From: Vibrio crassostreae 9ZC13
Lineage (GTDB): Bacteria; Pseudomonadota; Gammaproteobacteria; Enterobacterales; Vibrionaceae
Reading direction: 5' to 3'
Assembly (NCBI RefSeq): GCF_000272045.2
Contig: NZ_AJYZ02000019.1
Span: forward strand, 820,262 to 884,261
DNA length: 64,000 nt
The stretch's first letter is position 1. Each line of letters opens with the position of its first letter. The notes beneath the pieces were generated by a model. The model searched no databases. It was not told the DNA's origin and was given only the letters and a program-made list of their open reading frames with translations. Shown here in pieces: positions 47,212-56,991 of this stretch. The position numbers were made by a program, and so were the translations under genes.

Positions 47212-48045
47212 TTAAGCCTGTTTAGCTAACCTCGTTGTTTTTATTTTATTCCTTTGAGATGGATGCGTTATTGGAATCGACGCCAATAGAGTTTTTGTAT
47301 ATTCTTCTTTTGGGTTTTTATAAACGTCTTCCACACTTCCAAACTCAATTATTTTACCTTTTTTCATTACGACCACATTATCTGAAATGTGCTTAACGAC
47401 AGAGAGATCATGTGAAATAAAAATAATGGAAAGGTTCATCTCTTTTTGTATTTTTAGTAATAAGTTCAATATCTGTGCTTGCACAGAAACATCTAATGCC
47501 GATACTGACTCATCGCAAATCAATAACTTTGGCTTTAATGCTATTGCTCTTGCTATGCCTATACGCTGCCTTTGCCCTCCAGAAAACTCGTGCGGATAAC
47601 GGGTTACGGCGGAGTGAGGTAATCCGATCTTATCGAGTAGATCTAAAACCCATTGCTTTCGGTCTTTCTTTGAACCAATCCCATGAATAATAAAAGGTTC
47701 TTCAAGTATGCCGCCTACTGTATGCCTCTGATTCAATGATTCTAGAGGATCCTGAAATACAATCTGCATATCTCGACGAAGTGGACGCATTCTTTTTGTA
47801 CTGTAATGGGTGATGTCTTCGCCTTCGAAAAAGATCTTCCCAGCGGATGGCTCATACAGTTTAAGTAATGTTCTACCAAGCGTACTTTTTCCACAGCCAG
47901 ACTCTCCAACCAAACCTAACGTCTCACCTTGCTTCACTGAGAATGAAACGCCGTCAACAGCCTTGATTACATAACCTTTCTTAAATAGGTTCTTACCTGA
48001 TAGAAAATGCTGCTTTAGCCCTTCAATTCTAATGACTTCTGACAT
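47212..48045 (-). CDS. Peptide ABC transporter ATPase (OppF/DppF-like)
   Basis: A 277-residue ATPase: Walker A GESGCGKST, signature [15 protein letters not shown], Walker B LLICDESVSALDVSVQ, and H-loop IIFISHDLSVVKHI. The start at 48045 is chosen because AAGGGGAG lies 6 bases upstream. The C-terminal peptide-transporter extension is short. It works with the OppD-like partner encoded just upstream. Confidence 0.92.
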   Translation of the reverse strand: MSEVIRIEGLKQHFLSGKNLFKKGYVIKAVDGVSFSVKQGETLGLVGESGCGKSTLGRTLLKLYEPSAGKIFFEGEDITHYSTKRMRPLRRDMQIVFQDPLESLNQRHTVGGILEEPFIIHGIGSKKDRKQWVLDLLDKIGLPHSAVTRYPHEFSGGQRQRIGIARAIALKPKLLICDESVSALDVSVQAQILNLLLKIQKEMNLSIIFISHDLSVVKHISDNVVVMKKGKIIEFGSVEDVYKNPKEEYTKTLLASIPITHPSQRNKIKTTRLAKQA

Positions 48046-48047
48046 AA

Positions 48048-48917
48048 TCAACTCCCCTTGTATTCTGGGAATTCATTCAAATCAATTGGGTTGATTTGAA
48101 TGGTTTGTTTCGGCTCGACATTGAGATCTGGAATTAAGCTCAAGAGTCTTTTTGTATACGGATGTTGTGGGTGATCGAAAAGTTCGAAAATTTCTGCATG
48201 CTCAACAATACGTCCGTCATACATCACAGCGACTTCATCGCAAATTTCCGCAACAACACCTAGATCATGAGTGATAAAGATCACTGCCATCCCGGTCTCT
48301 TCTTGAAGCTCTCTTATCAGTTCCAAAATTGATGCTTGAACCGTTACATCTAATGCAGTCGTCGGCTCATCACATATCAAGATGTCAGGCTTACATGCAA
48401 GCGCTATCGCTATCATTACCCTTTGTCGCATCCCACCAGACAGGCTATGAGGGTACTCTTTAAAACGTAGTTTCGGCATTGGAATTTCAACTTTCTCAAG
48501 CAAACCAATTGCGTACTCTATCTTTTCAGACTTAGACATCTGGCTATGGTGCAAATCCAGAACCTCGACAATCTGCTTGCCAATTGTCTGAACAGGGTTC
48601 AAGGCAGTCATAGGGTCTTGGAAAATGATTGAGATACGGTTCCCACGCATCTTATGCATCTCATGTTCAGGTACCTCTGTAAGGTCTGTATCACGATAAA
48701 TTATTTTTCCAGCCGTGACCTTTCCATAAGGCTTAGGAAGTAGTCCCATAATAGACATGGAAGTTACGCTCTTCCCACTGCCCGACTCTCCAACCAAACC
48801 GAGTGTTTTGCCTGATTTCACGTCAAAGGACACACCTTTCAGTATCTTGACAATGCCCTCATCAGTATTGAACTCTGCTTCTAAGTCACGAACTTTTAAT
48901 ATAATATTTTGGTTCAT
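48048..48917 (-). CDS. Peptide ABC transporter ATPase (OppD/DppD-like)
   Basis: About 289 residues from [16 protein letters not shown]; a longer frame to 48953 would overlap the binding-protein gene. Walker [10 protein letters not shown], signature [15 protein letters not shown], Walker [18 protein letters not shown]-loop [11 protein letters not shown], and the peptide-transporter C-terminal [14 protein letters not shown]. Confidence 0.9.
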   Translation of the reverse strand: MNQNIILKVRDLEAEFNTDEGIVKILKGVSFDVKSGKTLGLVGESGSGKSVTSMSIMGLLPKPYGKVTAGKIIYRDTDLTEVPEHEMHKMRGNRISIIFQDPMTALNPVQTIGKQIVEVLDLHHSQMSKSEKIEYAIGLLEKVEIPMPKLRFKEYPHSLSGGMRQRVMIAIALACKPDILICDEPTTALDVTVQASILELIRELQEETGMAVIFITHDLGVVAEICDEVAVMYDGRIVEHAEIFELFDHPQHPYTKRLLSLIPDLNVEPKQTIQINPIDLNEFPEYKGS

Positions 48918-48930
48918 TCCACGGTCATCC

Positions 48931-50757
48931 TTAGAGCTTATATCTGTCATCAATAATGGTGATGGGTGGATATGCCTTACCTTCTTTAGAAGCCAACTGA
49001 GTTTCTTCTTTTAGGTCTGTATCAATCCAGAAATTACTGGTATCTAAAATATTAAACATGGCTCCAGTCTTCTTCGTCATTGGGTTCTTTGGGAACTTAA
49101 TCCAACGCCAGTAGGCATCTCGCGTATAAGGCACCATATAGCCAGGCACAATCACATACGCATCCTTTATTTTTCTTTGGATGTTCTGAGATAGCTGCTG
49201 TTTTCTTTCCATATCAAACTCAGAAATAAACGCCTCAATTTTTTGATCTAGCTCTGGTGAACTGAAATTTGTATGGTTATTAGTTTGAGGACGGTTGGCA
49301 TTTGTCGAGTGAAAATACTCTTTGTAAGCTGGTATCTCCCCTCCGCCCATATTAAGAAAAGCAAGCTGGTGCTTTTTCTCGAGAATAAATTTGAATGCAG
49401 CAGAACCATCGACAAGGTTTAAGTCGAGCTCTAAACCAGCTAACTTCGCTTGCTCTTTTAGATAGGCAATTCTTGGTGTCCAAATGTTGTAGCCATACGT
49501 AATCTTGAAACTCAAACGAAGCCCATTAGCATTCATTCGGATACCATCAGAACCGATATTATCGAAGCCTGCAGATTCAAAATAACCAATCGCAAGTTCA
49601 GGCCTAAACGGTGGCGGCTCTACGCCTTCTAAATCGTATTTTCCATGCCCAAACCCCATAGCATGAGGTTTTCTAGAGTAATCGCCTCGTAACACGTTTT
49701 TGATCATGCCGTCGAAATCAGTCGCGTACGTGATGCCTTTCCGAACATTAATGTCGTTCAGCAGTGGCATGGATGTATTGATCCATAAACCGCCAGCGCC
49801 TTGTGGCCTTTGATTAAAGCCCCAGAATTTCTGTATAAAGCCATGACTAAAAGGTTCTGAGTTAGTTTTCTCATGCCACAGTTGAGGCTGTACCATTGCA
49901 AACGTGTCTAACTTTCCTTTTTCAAAATGCTTGCGTGCAATATCACTATCACGAATTACCTTGATGCGAAGTTTTTCCACGTTAAATCGGTTTTTATAAT
50001 ATTTATTTCCGTAACCCCACCAGCTATCACCAACATGTGAAAACGTAATGCTGCGACCTTTATTTACTTTTGATATAAAATAAGGCGATGTTGTTGGCTC
50101 TGCCTTGAAGTTGTATTTGCGAACAAAATTATCATCCATGCCATCCTTATTCCCATCGTTAATATCAACAAAATGATGCTTTGGACGAGGCTGGACTCCG
50201 TGACTCGGCATATTGATAAGAGCCATAAGTTCATCATTACTTTTAGGCTCGGCCATCGTAATACTTATCGTATAGTCATCGAATTTTTCAACGGTCGTGA
50301 TGCTATTGCGGAAAAAGTCGCTATACCAAGGATCAATAATGTCTTTGGAACGGTAATACGTAAGCATAAATAGATAGTCGTCAGCCGTTACAGCTTCCCC
50401 GTCAGACCATTTCGCGTCAGGATTCAGTTTGAAATAAACCGTCTGGTGATCGTTCCCAAATGCCCATTCATTCGCCAGTTGTGGAATCCAATTGTCGGTA
50501 TTTGGATGTCGTTGTGCCAATTTAGGCGTGCCATCCATTAAATAGAAACGAATACCTGAATTCGCGTCGGGGCCCACTGAACGTAATGTTTGTGGGAAAC
50601 TAGGCATAAAGCTACGTAAAGTACCGCCACGCTTAGCCTCTTCAGAAGCAAAAACGGGATCATCCCAATTACTTTGCCATTCCAAGTTATTTGGTATTTG
50701 TTGTGCTTGAGCTAAGAAACTCAACAACAAAGCGAATAGTCCGTATCTGTACATCAT
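48931..50757 (-). CDS. Periplasmic peptide-binding protein (YejA/OppA family)
   Basis: About 608 residues with a signal peptide (MYRYGLFALLLSFLAQAQ). Family 5 binding-protein features: EEAKRGGTLRSFMPSFPQT, NDHQTVYFKLNPDAKWSDGEAVTADDY and late domain IFDMERKQQLSQNIQRKI-like helix. GGTLRSFMPSFPQTLRSVGPDANS resembles YejA. It lies between permease and ATPase genes of the same transporter. Two further in-frame start codons lie within six bases. Confidence 0.9.
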   Translation of the reverse strand: MMYRYGLFALLLSFLAQAQQIPNNLEWQSNWDDPVFASEEAKRGGTLRSFMPSFPQTLRSVGPDANSGIRFYLMDGTPKLAQRHPNTDNWIPQLANEWAFGNDHQTVYFKLNPDAKWSDGEAVTADDYLFMLTYYRSKDIIDPWYSDFFRNSITTVEKFDDYTISITMAEPKSNDELMALINMPSHGVQPRPKHHFVDINDGNKDGMDDNFVRKYNFKAEPTTSPYFISKVNKGRSITFSHVGDSWWGYGNKYYKNRFNVEKLRIKVIRDSDIARKHFEKGKLDTFAMVQPQLWHEKTNSEPFSHGFIQKFWGFNQRPQGAGGLWINTSMPLLNDINVRKGITYATDFDGMIKNVLRGDYSRKPHAMGFGHGKYDLEGVEPPPFRPELAIGYFESAGFDNIGSDGIRMNANGLRLSFKITYGYNIWTPRIAYLKEQAKLAGLELDLNLVDGSAAFKFILEKKHQLAFLNMGGGEIPAYKEYFHSTNANRPQTNNHTNFSSPELDQKIEAFISEFDMERKQQLSQNIQRKIKDAYVIVPGYMVPYTRDAYWRWIKFPKNPMTKKTGAMFNILDTSNFWIDTDLKEETQLASKEGKAYPPITIIDDRYKL

Positions 50758-50770
50758 CACTTCCTAGTGC

Positions 50771-51817
50771 CTATCTATAAACTGTGTATTTTTTGGGATC
50801 AAAAGCCGTTCTTATCGCTTCACCGATGAATGTAACCATGACCAACACACCGACTATTGCCGTCACAACAGAGCCAACAATCCATGGCGAATCGAGATTC
50901 GACTTGCCTTGTTGAAGAAGCTCTCCCCAGCTTGGGGTCGGTGGAATAAGACCTAAACCTAAGTAGTCCAGTGCAGTTAATGCAGTGATATTGGCTGCAA
51001 TAGTGAAAGGCGCCAGAGTGACGATCATCACCATCGTGTTGGGTAAAATATGATTGAAGAGGATTCTTGCTGTTGATGCTCCTAGCGCCTTTGCAGCTAA
51101 CACATACTCTCGAGCAGATTCTCTGTAGGTCATCGTTCGCATGTACCAAGTAATACCCATCCATCCAAAAGTCACATTGATCAATACAAACAGCATGAAT
51201 GTGGGTTGTGCTATCGAGACCAAAATCATGATCACGTAGAGGAACGGCACCATTGACCAAGTCTCAATGGCTCTTTGAACAATCAGATCAAATTTGCCAC
51301 CAAAGAAACCCATCGCACACCCCACCGTTACACCAATGCTGTATGCGATGACCATAGTTATCAGAGCAAACCCCATTGCTGTTCTAAACCCGTAAACCAA
51401 TCGTGCTAAAATATCCCTCCCGATTACGTCAGTGCCCAAATAGTGCTTTGAGTAAGCACTTGGAGCATGTGGCGGATATTCACCAGAGAAGTCTTGTTCA
51501 TACGGATTCCAAGGCACCAAAGGTAAAATCGCAAAGTCACCATTGTTTTTATCTTTAAGCGCTAATTGAAGTAGTCGATAGTTTGCCTCTCCCGAAGACT
51601 CCAAACCAAATGTCTTGCCGGAGTAAACATCAGATACAATTGGAAAGTAATATTCCCCCTGATAACGCACCACTAAAGCCTTACTGTTGATCAACGCTTC
51701 AGCAAAAAGAGACAGTAATAACATTACAGATAGAATGATCAGCGACCAGTATCCACGCTTTATTTGTTTGAATCGCTTGATCTGCTTTAGCGTCAACGGA
51801 TTTAATTTAATCATCAT
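50771..51817 (-). CDS. Peptide ABC transporter permease (YejE/OppC-like)
   Basis: About 348 residues with six membrane helices and the permease EAA loop (AKALGASTARILFNHILPN). A periplasmic insert follows the first helix, with the characteristic HAPSAYSKHYLGTDVIGRDILARLVYGFR. Its start overlaps the stop of the upstream permease gene, where GGAG serves as ribosome-binding site. Confidence 0.93.
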   Translation of the reverse strand: MMIKLNPLTLKQIKRFKQIKRGYWSLIILSVMLLLSLFAEALINSKALVVRYQGEYYFPIVSDVYSGKTFGLESSGEANYRLLQLALKDKNNGDFAILPLVPWNPYEQDFSGEYPPHAPSAYSKHYLGTDVIGRDILARLVYGFRTAMGFALITMVIAYSIGVTVGCAMGFFGGKFDLIVQRAIETWSMVPFLYVIMILVSIAQPTFMLFVLINVTFGWMGITWYMRTMTYRESAREYVLAAKALGASTARILFNHILPNTMVMIVTLAPFTIAANITALTALDYLGLGLIPPTPSWGELLQQGKSNLDSPWIVGSVVTAIVGVLVMVTFIGEAIRTAFDPKKYTVYR

Positions 51818-52839
51818 CAAGCTCCAAACTTCACTCTAGGATCGACCAATGCAACGCAGACATCAGACAAGATATTGCCAAGTAGCAATATGCAGGCGTT
51901 GATTGCGACAATACCCATAACCACTGGGTAATCTCTTTCTACAATTGATTCATAACCAAGCAGGCCTATGCCATTAATATCGAAAATGACTTCAATTAAG
52001 AAAGAGCCCGTCATGAAGAAAAGAAGAGAGTTGCCAAAGTGGCTAGCGATTGGGATTAAACTATTGCGTAGTGCGTGTTTACGAATCGCCTCTTTAAAAG
52101 GCAAACCTTTAGCGATAGCAGTGCGAATGTAATCTGACGATAAGTTTTCCATCAAATTATTCTTCATGGTCATGGTTAACGTCGCAAAGTCACCTATCAG
52201 ATAACAAAGCAAAGGTAAGACCGCATGCCACAAAATATCAGTAATTTGCTCTGAGAAAGTATCGAAGTCGTCGAAGTCATCATCCACAAAGCCCCCCATT
52301 GGGAACCACTCTAGGTGATAACTGAAAAACGTAATAAGAAGCACGCCGACCACATATCCTGGTAAGGCATAGCCGACAAAAATCATGATTGATGAAACAG
52401 AATCAAAGACGCTGCCGTGCTTCATCGCCTTAAAATAACCAAGAGGAATAGAGACAAAATAACTAATGAAAAAGGTCACACCACCATACATAGCAGAGAC
52501 GGGCAGGCGCTCAAAAATCATGTCACTGACCGGTTCGTAGTAGCGTGTCGACTCGCCTAGGTCAAAATGAACAAGTCGAACTAGCCATTCGAGATACGCT
52601 TCCGTTACCGGCTTATCCAATCCATAAAATTTATTAAGATCGGCGAGTTGGTCTTCAGACAAAGCTGAGTTTTGGCCAACGAGACTAGACGCACCACCAT
52701 CCCCTTGAGGCTGCATGTTAGCGAGCATCCTCTCGACAGGGCCACCTGGAACAAAACGCGTAATCGCGAATATCAAAATCGTAATACCAAGAAACGTAGG
52801 TACAACTAAAGCAAAACGTTTCAGTAAATATGCAATCAT
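51817..52839 (-). CDS. Peptide ABC transporter permease (YejB/OppB-like)
   Basis: A 340-residue permease: MIAYLLKRFALVVPTFLGITILIFAITRFVPGGPVERML is the typical start, with EAA loop AIAKGLPFKEAIRKHALRNSLIPI and C-terminal IVERDYPVVMGIVAI. First gene of the minus-strand train that continues to the metalloprotease. Confidence 0.93.
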   Translation of the reverse strand: MIAYLLKRFALVVPTFLGITILIFAITRFVPGGPVERMLANMQPQGDGGASSLVGQNSALSEDQLADLNKFYGLDKPVTEAYLEWLVRLVHFDLGESTRYYEPVSDMIFERLPVSAMYGGVTFFISYFVSIPLGYFKAMKHGSVFDSVSSIMIFVGYALPGYVVGVLLITFFSYHLEWFPMGGFVDDDFDDFDTFSEQITDILWHAVLPLLCYLIGDFATLTMTMKNNLMENLSSDYIRTAIAKGLPFKEAIRKHALRNSLIPIASHFGNSLLFFMTGSFLIEVIFDINGIGLLGYESIVERDYPVVMGIVAINACILLLGNILSDVCVALVDPRVKFGA

Positions 52840-53207
52840 CCTAACTAGCCAAATTCCATTTAAAGCAATATTTCATCAATTTAATCAATAAAACAAAGTA
52901 GTCAAATGGTTACATTTACCTACATTAACTTACAATTTCATTTAGTTTGGATTAATTTACTTAATAAATTTTAATCTTAATAATCAAAAGCTTAAATTGG
53001 ACACCAGAAAGGAATTTTGAATTAGAAGGTGTGGGTAATCTTTGTTTGTAACTTAGAAAGTGAACTGCTTAGACAATTCAAACATGTTTGTAAGCTGCAT
53101 TGATATGGTGACAAATCGAAATCAAATACAAAAAAATCGCCACTGTTAAACAGAAGCGATTTATTGGTCTAATAAATGAGGAGTTAATCTATGCATAATG
53201 TATTTGG
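52840..53207. other. Intergenic region between two peptide-transporter operons
   Basis: About 370 AT-rich bases. It contains the terminator of the second transporter at 53131-53163 and must contain the promoter of the first. No ORF or RNA gene was seen. Confidence 0.5.
53131..53163 (-). terminator. Terminator of the second peptide-transporter operon
   Basis: AAATCGC (53134-53140) pairs with GCGATTT (53156-53162), with an inner CTGTT/AACAG pairing. On the minus strand it is followed by a run of T residues. Confidence 0.78.
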
Positions 53208-54827
53208 CTACACACCACCAACATTCGAAAGACTCACCAACTGCTTAGTATATTCATGCTGCGGATTACCAAACAAAGTCTCAGTGTCGCCCTTCTCTAT
53301 TACCTCGCCAGCTTTCATGACGATGGTGTAATGACACAAGGATTTCACGACATTCAGATCATGACTGATAAACAAATAGGTCAGGCCATACTTTTCTTGA
53401 AGTGACTTCAGCAAATCCAATACTTGAGCTTGAACGGTTCTGTCCAATGACGATGTTGGTTCATCGAGCAGGATAAACTCTGGCTTTAAAATCAAAGCAC
53501 GAGCAATCGCAATACGCTGCCTTTGACCGCCAGAAAACTCATTTGGGTAACGGTGACGCGTTTCAGGATCGAGGTCAACCTCTTTCATTACGTCACAGAT
53601 GCGTTGGTCGAGTTCGTGCTCATCCAATTGTTGATGCACTAACAAACCTTCGCCAATCACCTGAGCGACCGACATTCTCGGGTTTAGCGCAGAAAACGGG
53701 TCTTGAAAGACTACTTGCATACGGCTTCTAAACGGAAGCATCTGTTTTCGATCTAAACCTTGAAGCTGTTCACTCGAGTAGGTGATTGACCCTTCACTAT
53801 CTACCAGCTTAAGTATCGCCATACCGGTCGTCGATTTACCAGAACCACTTTCGCCAACCAAACCGATTGAGTGCCCTTTCTTCAAAGTGAACTCCATGTC
53901 GGTCACAGCTTTAACATGAGAAATGGTGCGCTTGAATAAACCGCCCGTGATCGGGAACCAAACACGAAGTTGATTTACATCGAGTAGCGGTTTGCTTTCG
54001 GGTGACACAGGAACGGGCAAACCTTTCGGATCAGAGTTAATAAGTTTTTGAGTGTAAGGGTGAGCAGGCGCGTTAAACAGGGTATGACAGTCGTTACTTT
54101 CGACCAAGCGACCATCTTTCATTACTGCTACTCTGTCGGCAATCTTACGAACGATACTCAAGTCATGAGTAATGAAAAGCATTGCCATACCCAGCTCTTG
54201 CTGCAGGTCTTTTAGAAGGTCGAGGATCTGCGCTTGCACCGATACATCCAAAGCCGTTGTCGGCTCATCAGCAATAAGCAGCTCTGGTTCATTGATCAGT
54301 GCCATCGCGATCATCACGCGCTGGCGTTCTCCACCAGATAGCTCGTGCGGATAGGCTGAAATCTTTTGCTCAGGATAGCGAATGCCAACCTTTGAAAGCC
54401 ACTCTATCGCCAAGGCTTGTGCTTTGTTGGTTCGCATACCACGATGAATTGCTAAGGTTTCAACAAGCTGTTTTCCAATTCGATGAAGCGGATTTAGGGA
54501 AACCATAGGCTCTTGGAAGATCATTCCAATACGACCACCACGAATCCCTCGCAATTGTCTTTCAGAACAACTCAGAATATCGGTGCCAGAGAAATTGATC
54601 TTACCGTTTAAGTAGTGCGATGAGCCTTTAGGTAGCAGCTTTAACACTGAGTTAGCCGTAACCGATTTACCGGAGCCACTCTCGCCCACCAGCGCGAGTG
54701 TCTCACCTTTGTATATCTCCAACGAGACGTCTTGCGTCACTTGTTCTATCGAGTTTTTTCGCCCGAAACCGACAGACAGTTTATCTATGGTCAAAACCGG
54801 AGAAGCAGGCGTTGTATTTGAAGTCAT
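53208..54827 (-). CDS. Dual-domain peptide ABC transporter ATPase (YejF-like)
   Basis: A 539-residue protein with two complete ATPase modules: Walker [10 protein letters not shown] and signature [16 protein letters not shown] in the first half; GESGSGKST and [16 protein letters not shown] in the second half. Each has an intact Walker B ([15 protein letters not shown] and [15 protein letters not shown]). It is the fused equivalent of the two separate ATPases of the neighbouring transporter. Confidence 0.93.
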   Translation of the reverse strand: MTSNTTPASPVLTIDKLSVGFGRKNSIEQVTQDVSLEIYKGETLALVGESGSGKSVTANSVLKLLPKGSSHYLNGKINFSGTDILSCSERQLRGIRGGRIGMIFQEPMVSLNPLHRIGKQLVETLAIHRGMRTNKAQALAIEWLSKVGIRYPEQKISAYPHELSGGERQRVMIAMALINEPELLIADEPTTALDVSVQAQILDLLKDLQQELGMAMLFITHDLSIVRKIADRVAVMKDGRLVESNDCHTLFNAPAHPYTQKLINSDPKGLPVPVSPESKPLLDVNQLRVWFPITGGLFKRTISHVKAVTDMEFTLKKGHSIGLVGESGSGKSTTGMAILKLVDSEGSITYSSEQLQGLDRKQMLPFRSRMQVVFQDPFSALNPRMSVAQVIGEGLLVHQQLDEHELDQRICDVMKEVDLDPETRHRYPNEFSGGQRQRIAIARALILKPEFILLDEPTSSLDRTVQAQVLDLLKSLQEKYGLTYLFISHDLNVVKSLCHYTIVMKAGEVIEKGDTETLFGNPQHEYTKQLVSLSNVGGV

Positions 54828-54836
54828 AACTTATCC

Positions 54837-55859
54837 TTACTTCTGTTGATGTGGGTCGAAAGCATCACGTACCGCTTCACCAACGAAGACAAGTAACGTC
54901 AGCATCAGTGAAAGCACTACGAAAGCAGAAATGCCAAGCCAAGGCGCTTGTAAGTTAGCTTTACCTTGCGCCAATAGCTCGCCCAATGAAGGTGAACCCG
55001 CAGGAAGACCAAAGCCTAAGAAATCTAATGAGGTTAACGTAGTGACCGAGCCTGAAAGGATAAACGGCATCATGGTTAACGAAGCCACCATCGCGTTGGG
55101 TAGCATGTGACGAAGCATAATGCGTTTATCATCGACACCCATGGCTTGCGCGGCTCTTACATAATCAAAGTTTCGGCAGCGTAAAAATTCCGCTCGCACG
55201 ATGCCGACCAAACTCATCCAGCTGAACAGCACCATAATCCCGAGCAACCACCAGAAATTCGGCTCAATAAAACTCGACAAAATAATCAGCAAGAACAGGG
55301 TCGGCATACCAGACCAGACTTCAATGAAGCGTTGTCCGAATAGATCAACCCAGCCACCGTAGTAGCCTTGTGTTGCGCCAACCACGACACCAATCACGCT
55401 CGATACAATGGTCAGAATAAAACCAAATAGAACGGAAATACGGAAGCCATAAATGATACGAGCTAATACATCTCGCCCCTTATCATCAGTCCCTAACCAG
55501 TTCACCGAATCGGGCTCCGATGGCACCGCACCTGAAATATCGAAGTTTATTGTGTCGTAGCTAAACGGAATGATTGGCCACACGATGTAACCGTTGTCTT
55601 CAATGAGCTCGATAACATACGGGTCTTTGTAGTCGGCCTCGGTTTCAAACTCACCACCAAACTCCGTCTCGGCATATTCATTGATAACAGGCACAAACCA
55701 CTGATTATCATAAGAAACCAAGAGTGGTTTATCATTGGCAATGATCTCAGCGAACAGGCTCAAGCCAAACAAGATGGTAAATATCCAAAGGGAGATAAAA
55801 CCACGCTTGTTTGCTTTAAAACGTAACCAACGAGCTTCAGCTAAAGGGTTGTTAAACAT
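54837..55859 (-). CDS. Peptide ABC transporter permease (YejE-like)
   Basis: A 340-residue permease. First helix followed by a long periplasmic insert with the YejE hallmark VNWLGTDDKGRDVLARIIYGFR; EAA loop AAQAMGVDDKRIMLRHMLPNAM; C-terminal VFVGEAVRDAFDPHQQK. Ten bases separate it from the ATPase gene. Confidence 0.94.
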   Translation of the reverse strand: MFNNPLAEARWLRFKANKRGFISLWIFTILFGLSLFAEIIANDKPLLVSYDNQWFVPVINEYAETEFGGEFETEADYKDPYVIELIEDNGYIVWPIIPFSYDTINFDISGAVPSEPDSVNWLGTDDKGRDVLARIIYGFRISVLFGFILTIVSSVIGVVVGATQGYYGGWVDLFGQRFIEVWSGMPTLFLLIILSSFIEPNFWWLLGIMVLFSWMSLVGIVRAEFLRCRNFDYVRAAQAMGVDDKRIMLRHMLPNAMVASLTMMPFILSGSVTTLTSLDFLGFGLPAGSPSLGELLAQGKANLQAPWLGISAFVVLSLMLTLLVFVGEAVRDAFDPHQQK

Positions 55860-55890
55860 TTATTATCAATACCTTGTTATTCGTTCGCCA

Positions 55891-56979
55891 TTAACGCGCT
55901 TCAAAATCAATTCGAGGATCAACCCAGGTATACGTCAGGTCGGAGATAATGCTCAGCACCAAGCCAAGCAAGGTCATGATATAGAGAGAGCTGAACACCA
56001 CGGGATAGTCACGTTGAATGGTTGATTCAAAGCCAAGCAGACCAATTCCTTCGAGTGAAAACATCACTTCAATCAACATAGAACCCGTAAAGAAAATACT
56101 AATAAATGCGCTTGGGAAACCCGCAATAATGATCAGCATGGCGTTACGGAAAACGTGCTTATAAAGAATACTGCTCTCGTCCAAGCCTTTCGCTCTCGCA
56201 GTCACTACATATTGCTTATTGATTTCATCAAGGAAGGAGTTTTTGGTCAGCATGCTGAGCGTGGCGAATCCACCGATAACCATGGCGAAAATGGGCAACG
56301 CCAAGTGCCAGAAGTAGTCGCCAATTTGCTGATACCAGTTGAGCTGGTCGAAGTTACTCGACACAAGCCCTCGCAATGGGAACCAACTGAAGTAGTTACC
56401 GCTTGCAAACAAGATAATCAGAATAATCGCAAACAAGAAGCCCGGCACCGCGTAGCCGACAATCACCACCGCGCTCGACCAAATATCAAAGCGAGAGCCG
56501 TGATGTATCGCCTTCATAATGCCTAAGGGTATCGAAATCACATAGATGATTAACGTACTCCACAACCCTAAGGAAATGGAGACAGGTAAACGCTCGATGA
56601 TTAAATCAATCACGTTACCACCCTTAAACAGGCTTTCACCAAAGTTAAAGGTCGCGTAGTTTTTCAACATATCGAAGTAGCGAACGTGAATCGGTTTATC
56701 AAAACCAAACTGCTTTTTGATCTCTTCAACCACTTCAGGATCAAGCCCGCGTGAGCCTTTATAGCCACTCGCAGATGCTTGGTCACTTTCGCTCAAATCA
56801 ACTTCTTGTCCACCACCAGAAAAGCGCTCCATAATGCCAGAGTTATGCCCTTCTAATTGAGCAACAGCTTGCTCTACCGGGCCTCCAGGCGCTATCTGGA
56901 TGATGAAAAAGTTGATGGTGATGATCGCCCACAGCGTGGGGATCACCAACAATAAACGTCGAAATATATACGCGGCCAT
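55891..56979 (-). CDS. Peptide ABC transporter permease (YejB-like)
   Basis: A 362-residue permease: [39 protein letters not shown], a YejB-type insert ([17 protein letters not shown]) and EAA loop [25 protein letters not shown]. It lies 12 bases after the binding-protein gene. Confidence 0.94.
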   Translation of the reverse strand: MAAYIFRRLLLVIPTLWAIITINFFIIQIAPGGPVEQAVAQLEGHNSGIMERFSGGGQEVDLSESDQASASGYKGSRGLDPEVVEEIKKQFGFDKPIHVRYFDMLKNYATFNFGESLFKGGNVIDLIIERLPVSISLGLWSTLIIYVISIPLGIMKAIHHGSRFDIWSSAVVIVGYAVPGFLFAIILIILFASGNYFSWFPLRGLVSSNFDQLNWYQQIGDYFWHLALPIFAMVIGGFATLSMLTKNSFLDEINKQYVVTARAKGLDESSILYKHVFRNAMLIIIAGFPSAFISIFFTGSMLIEVMFSLEGIGLLGFESTIQRDYPVVFSSLYIMTLLGLVLSIISDLTYTWVDPRIDFEAR

Positions 56980-56991
56980 GCTAACTAACTC

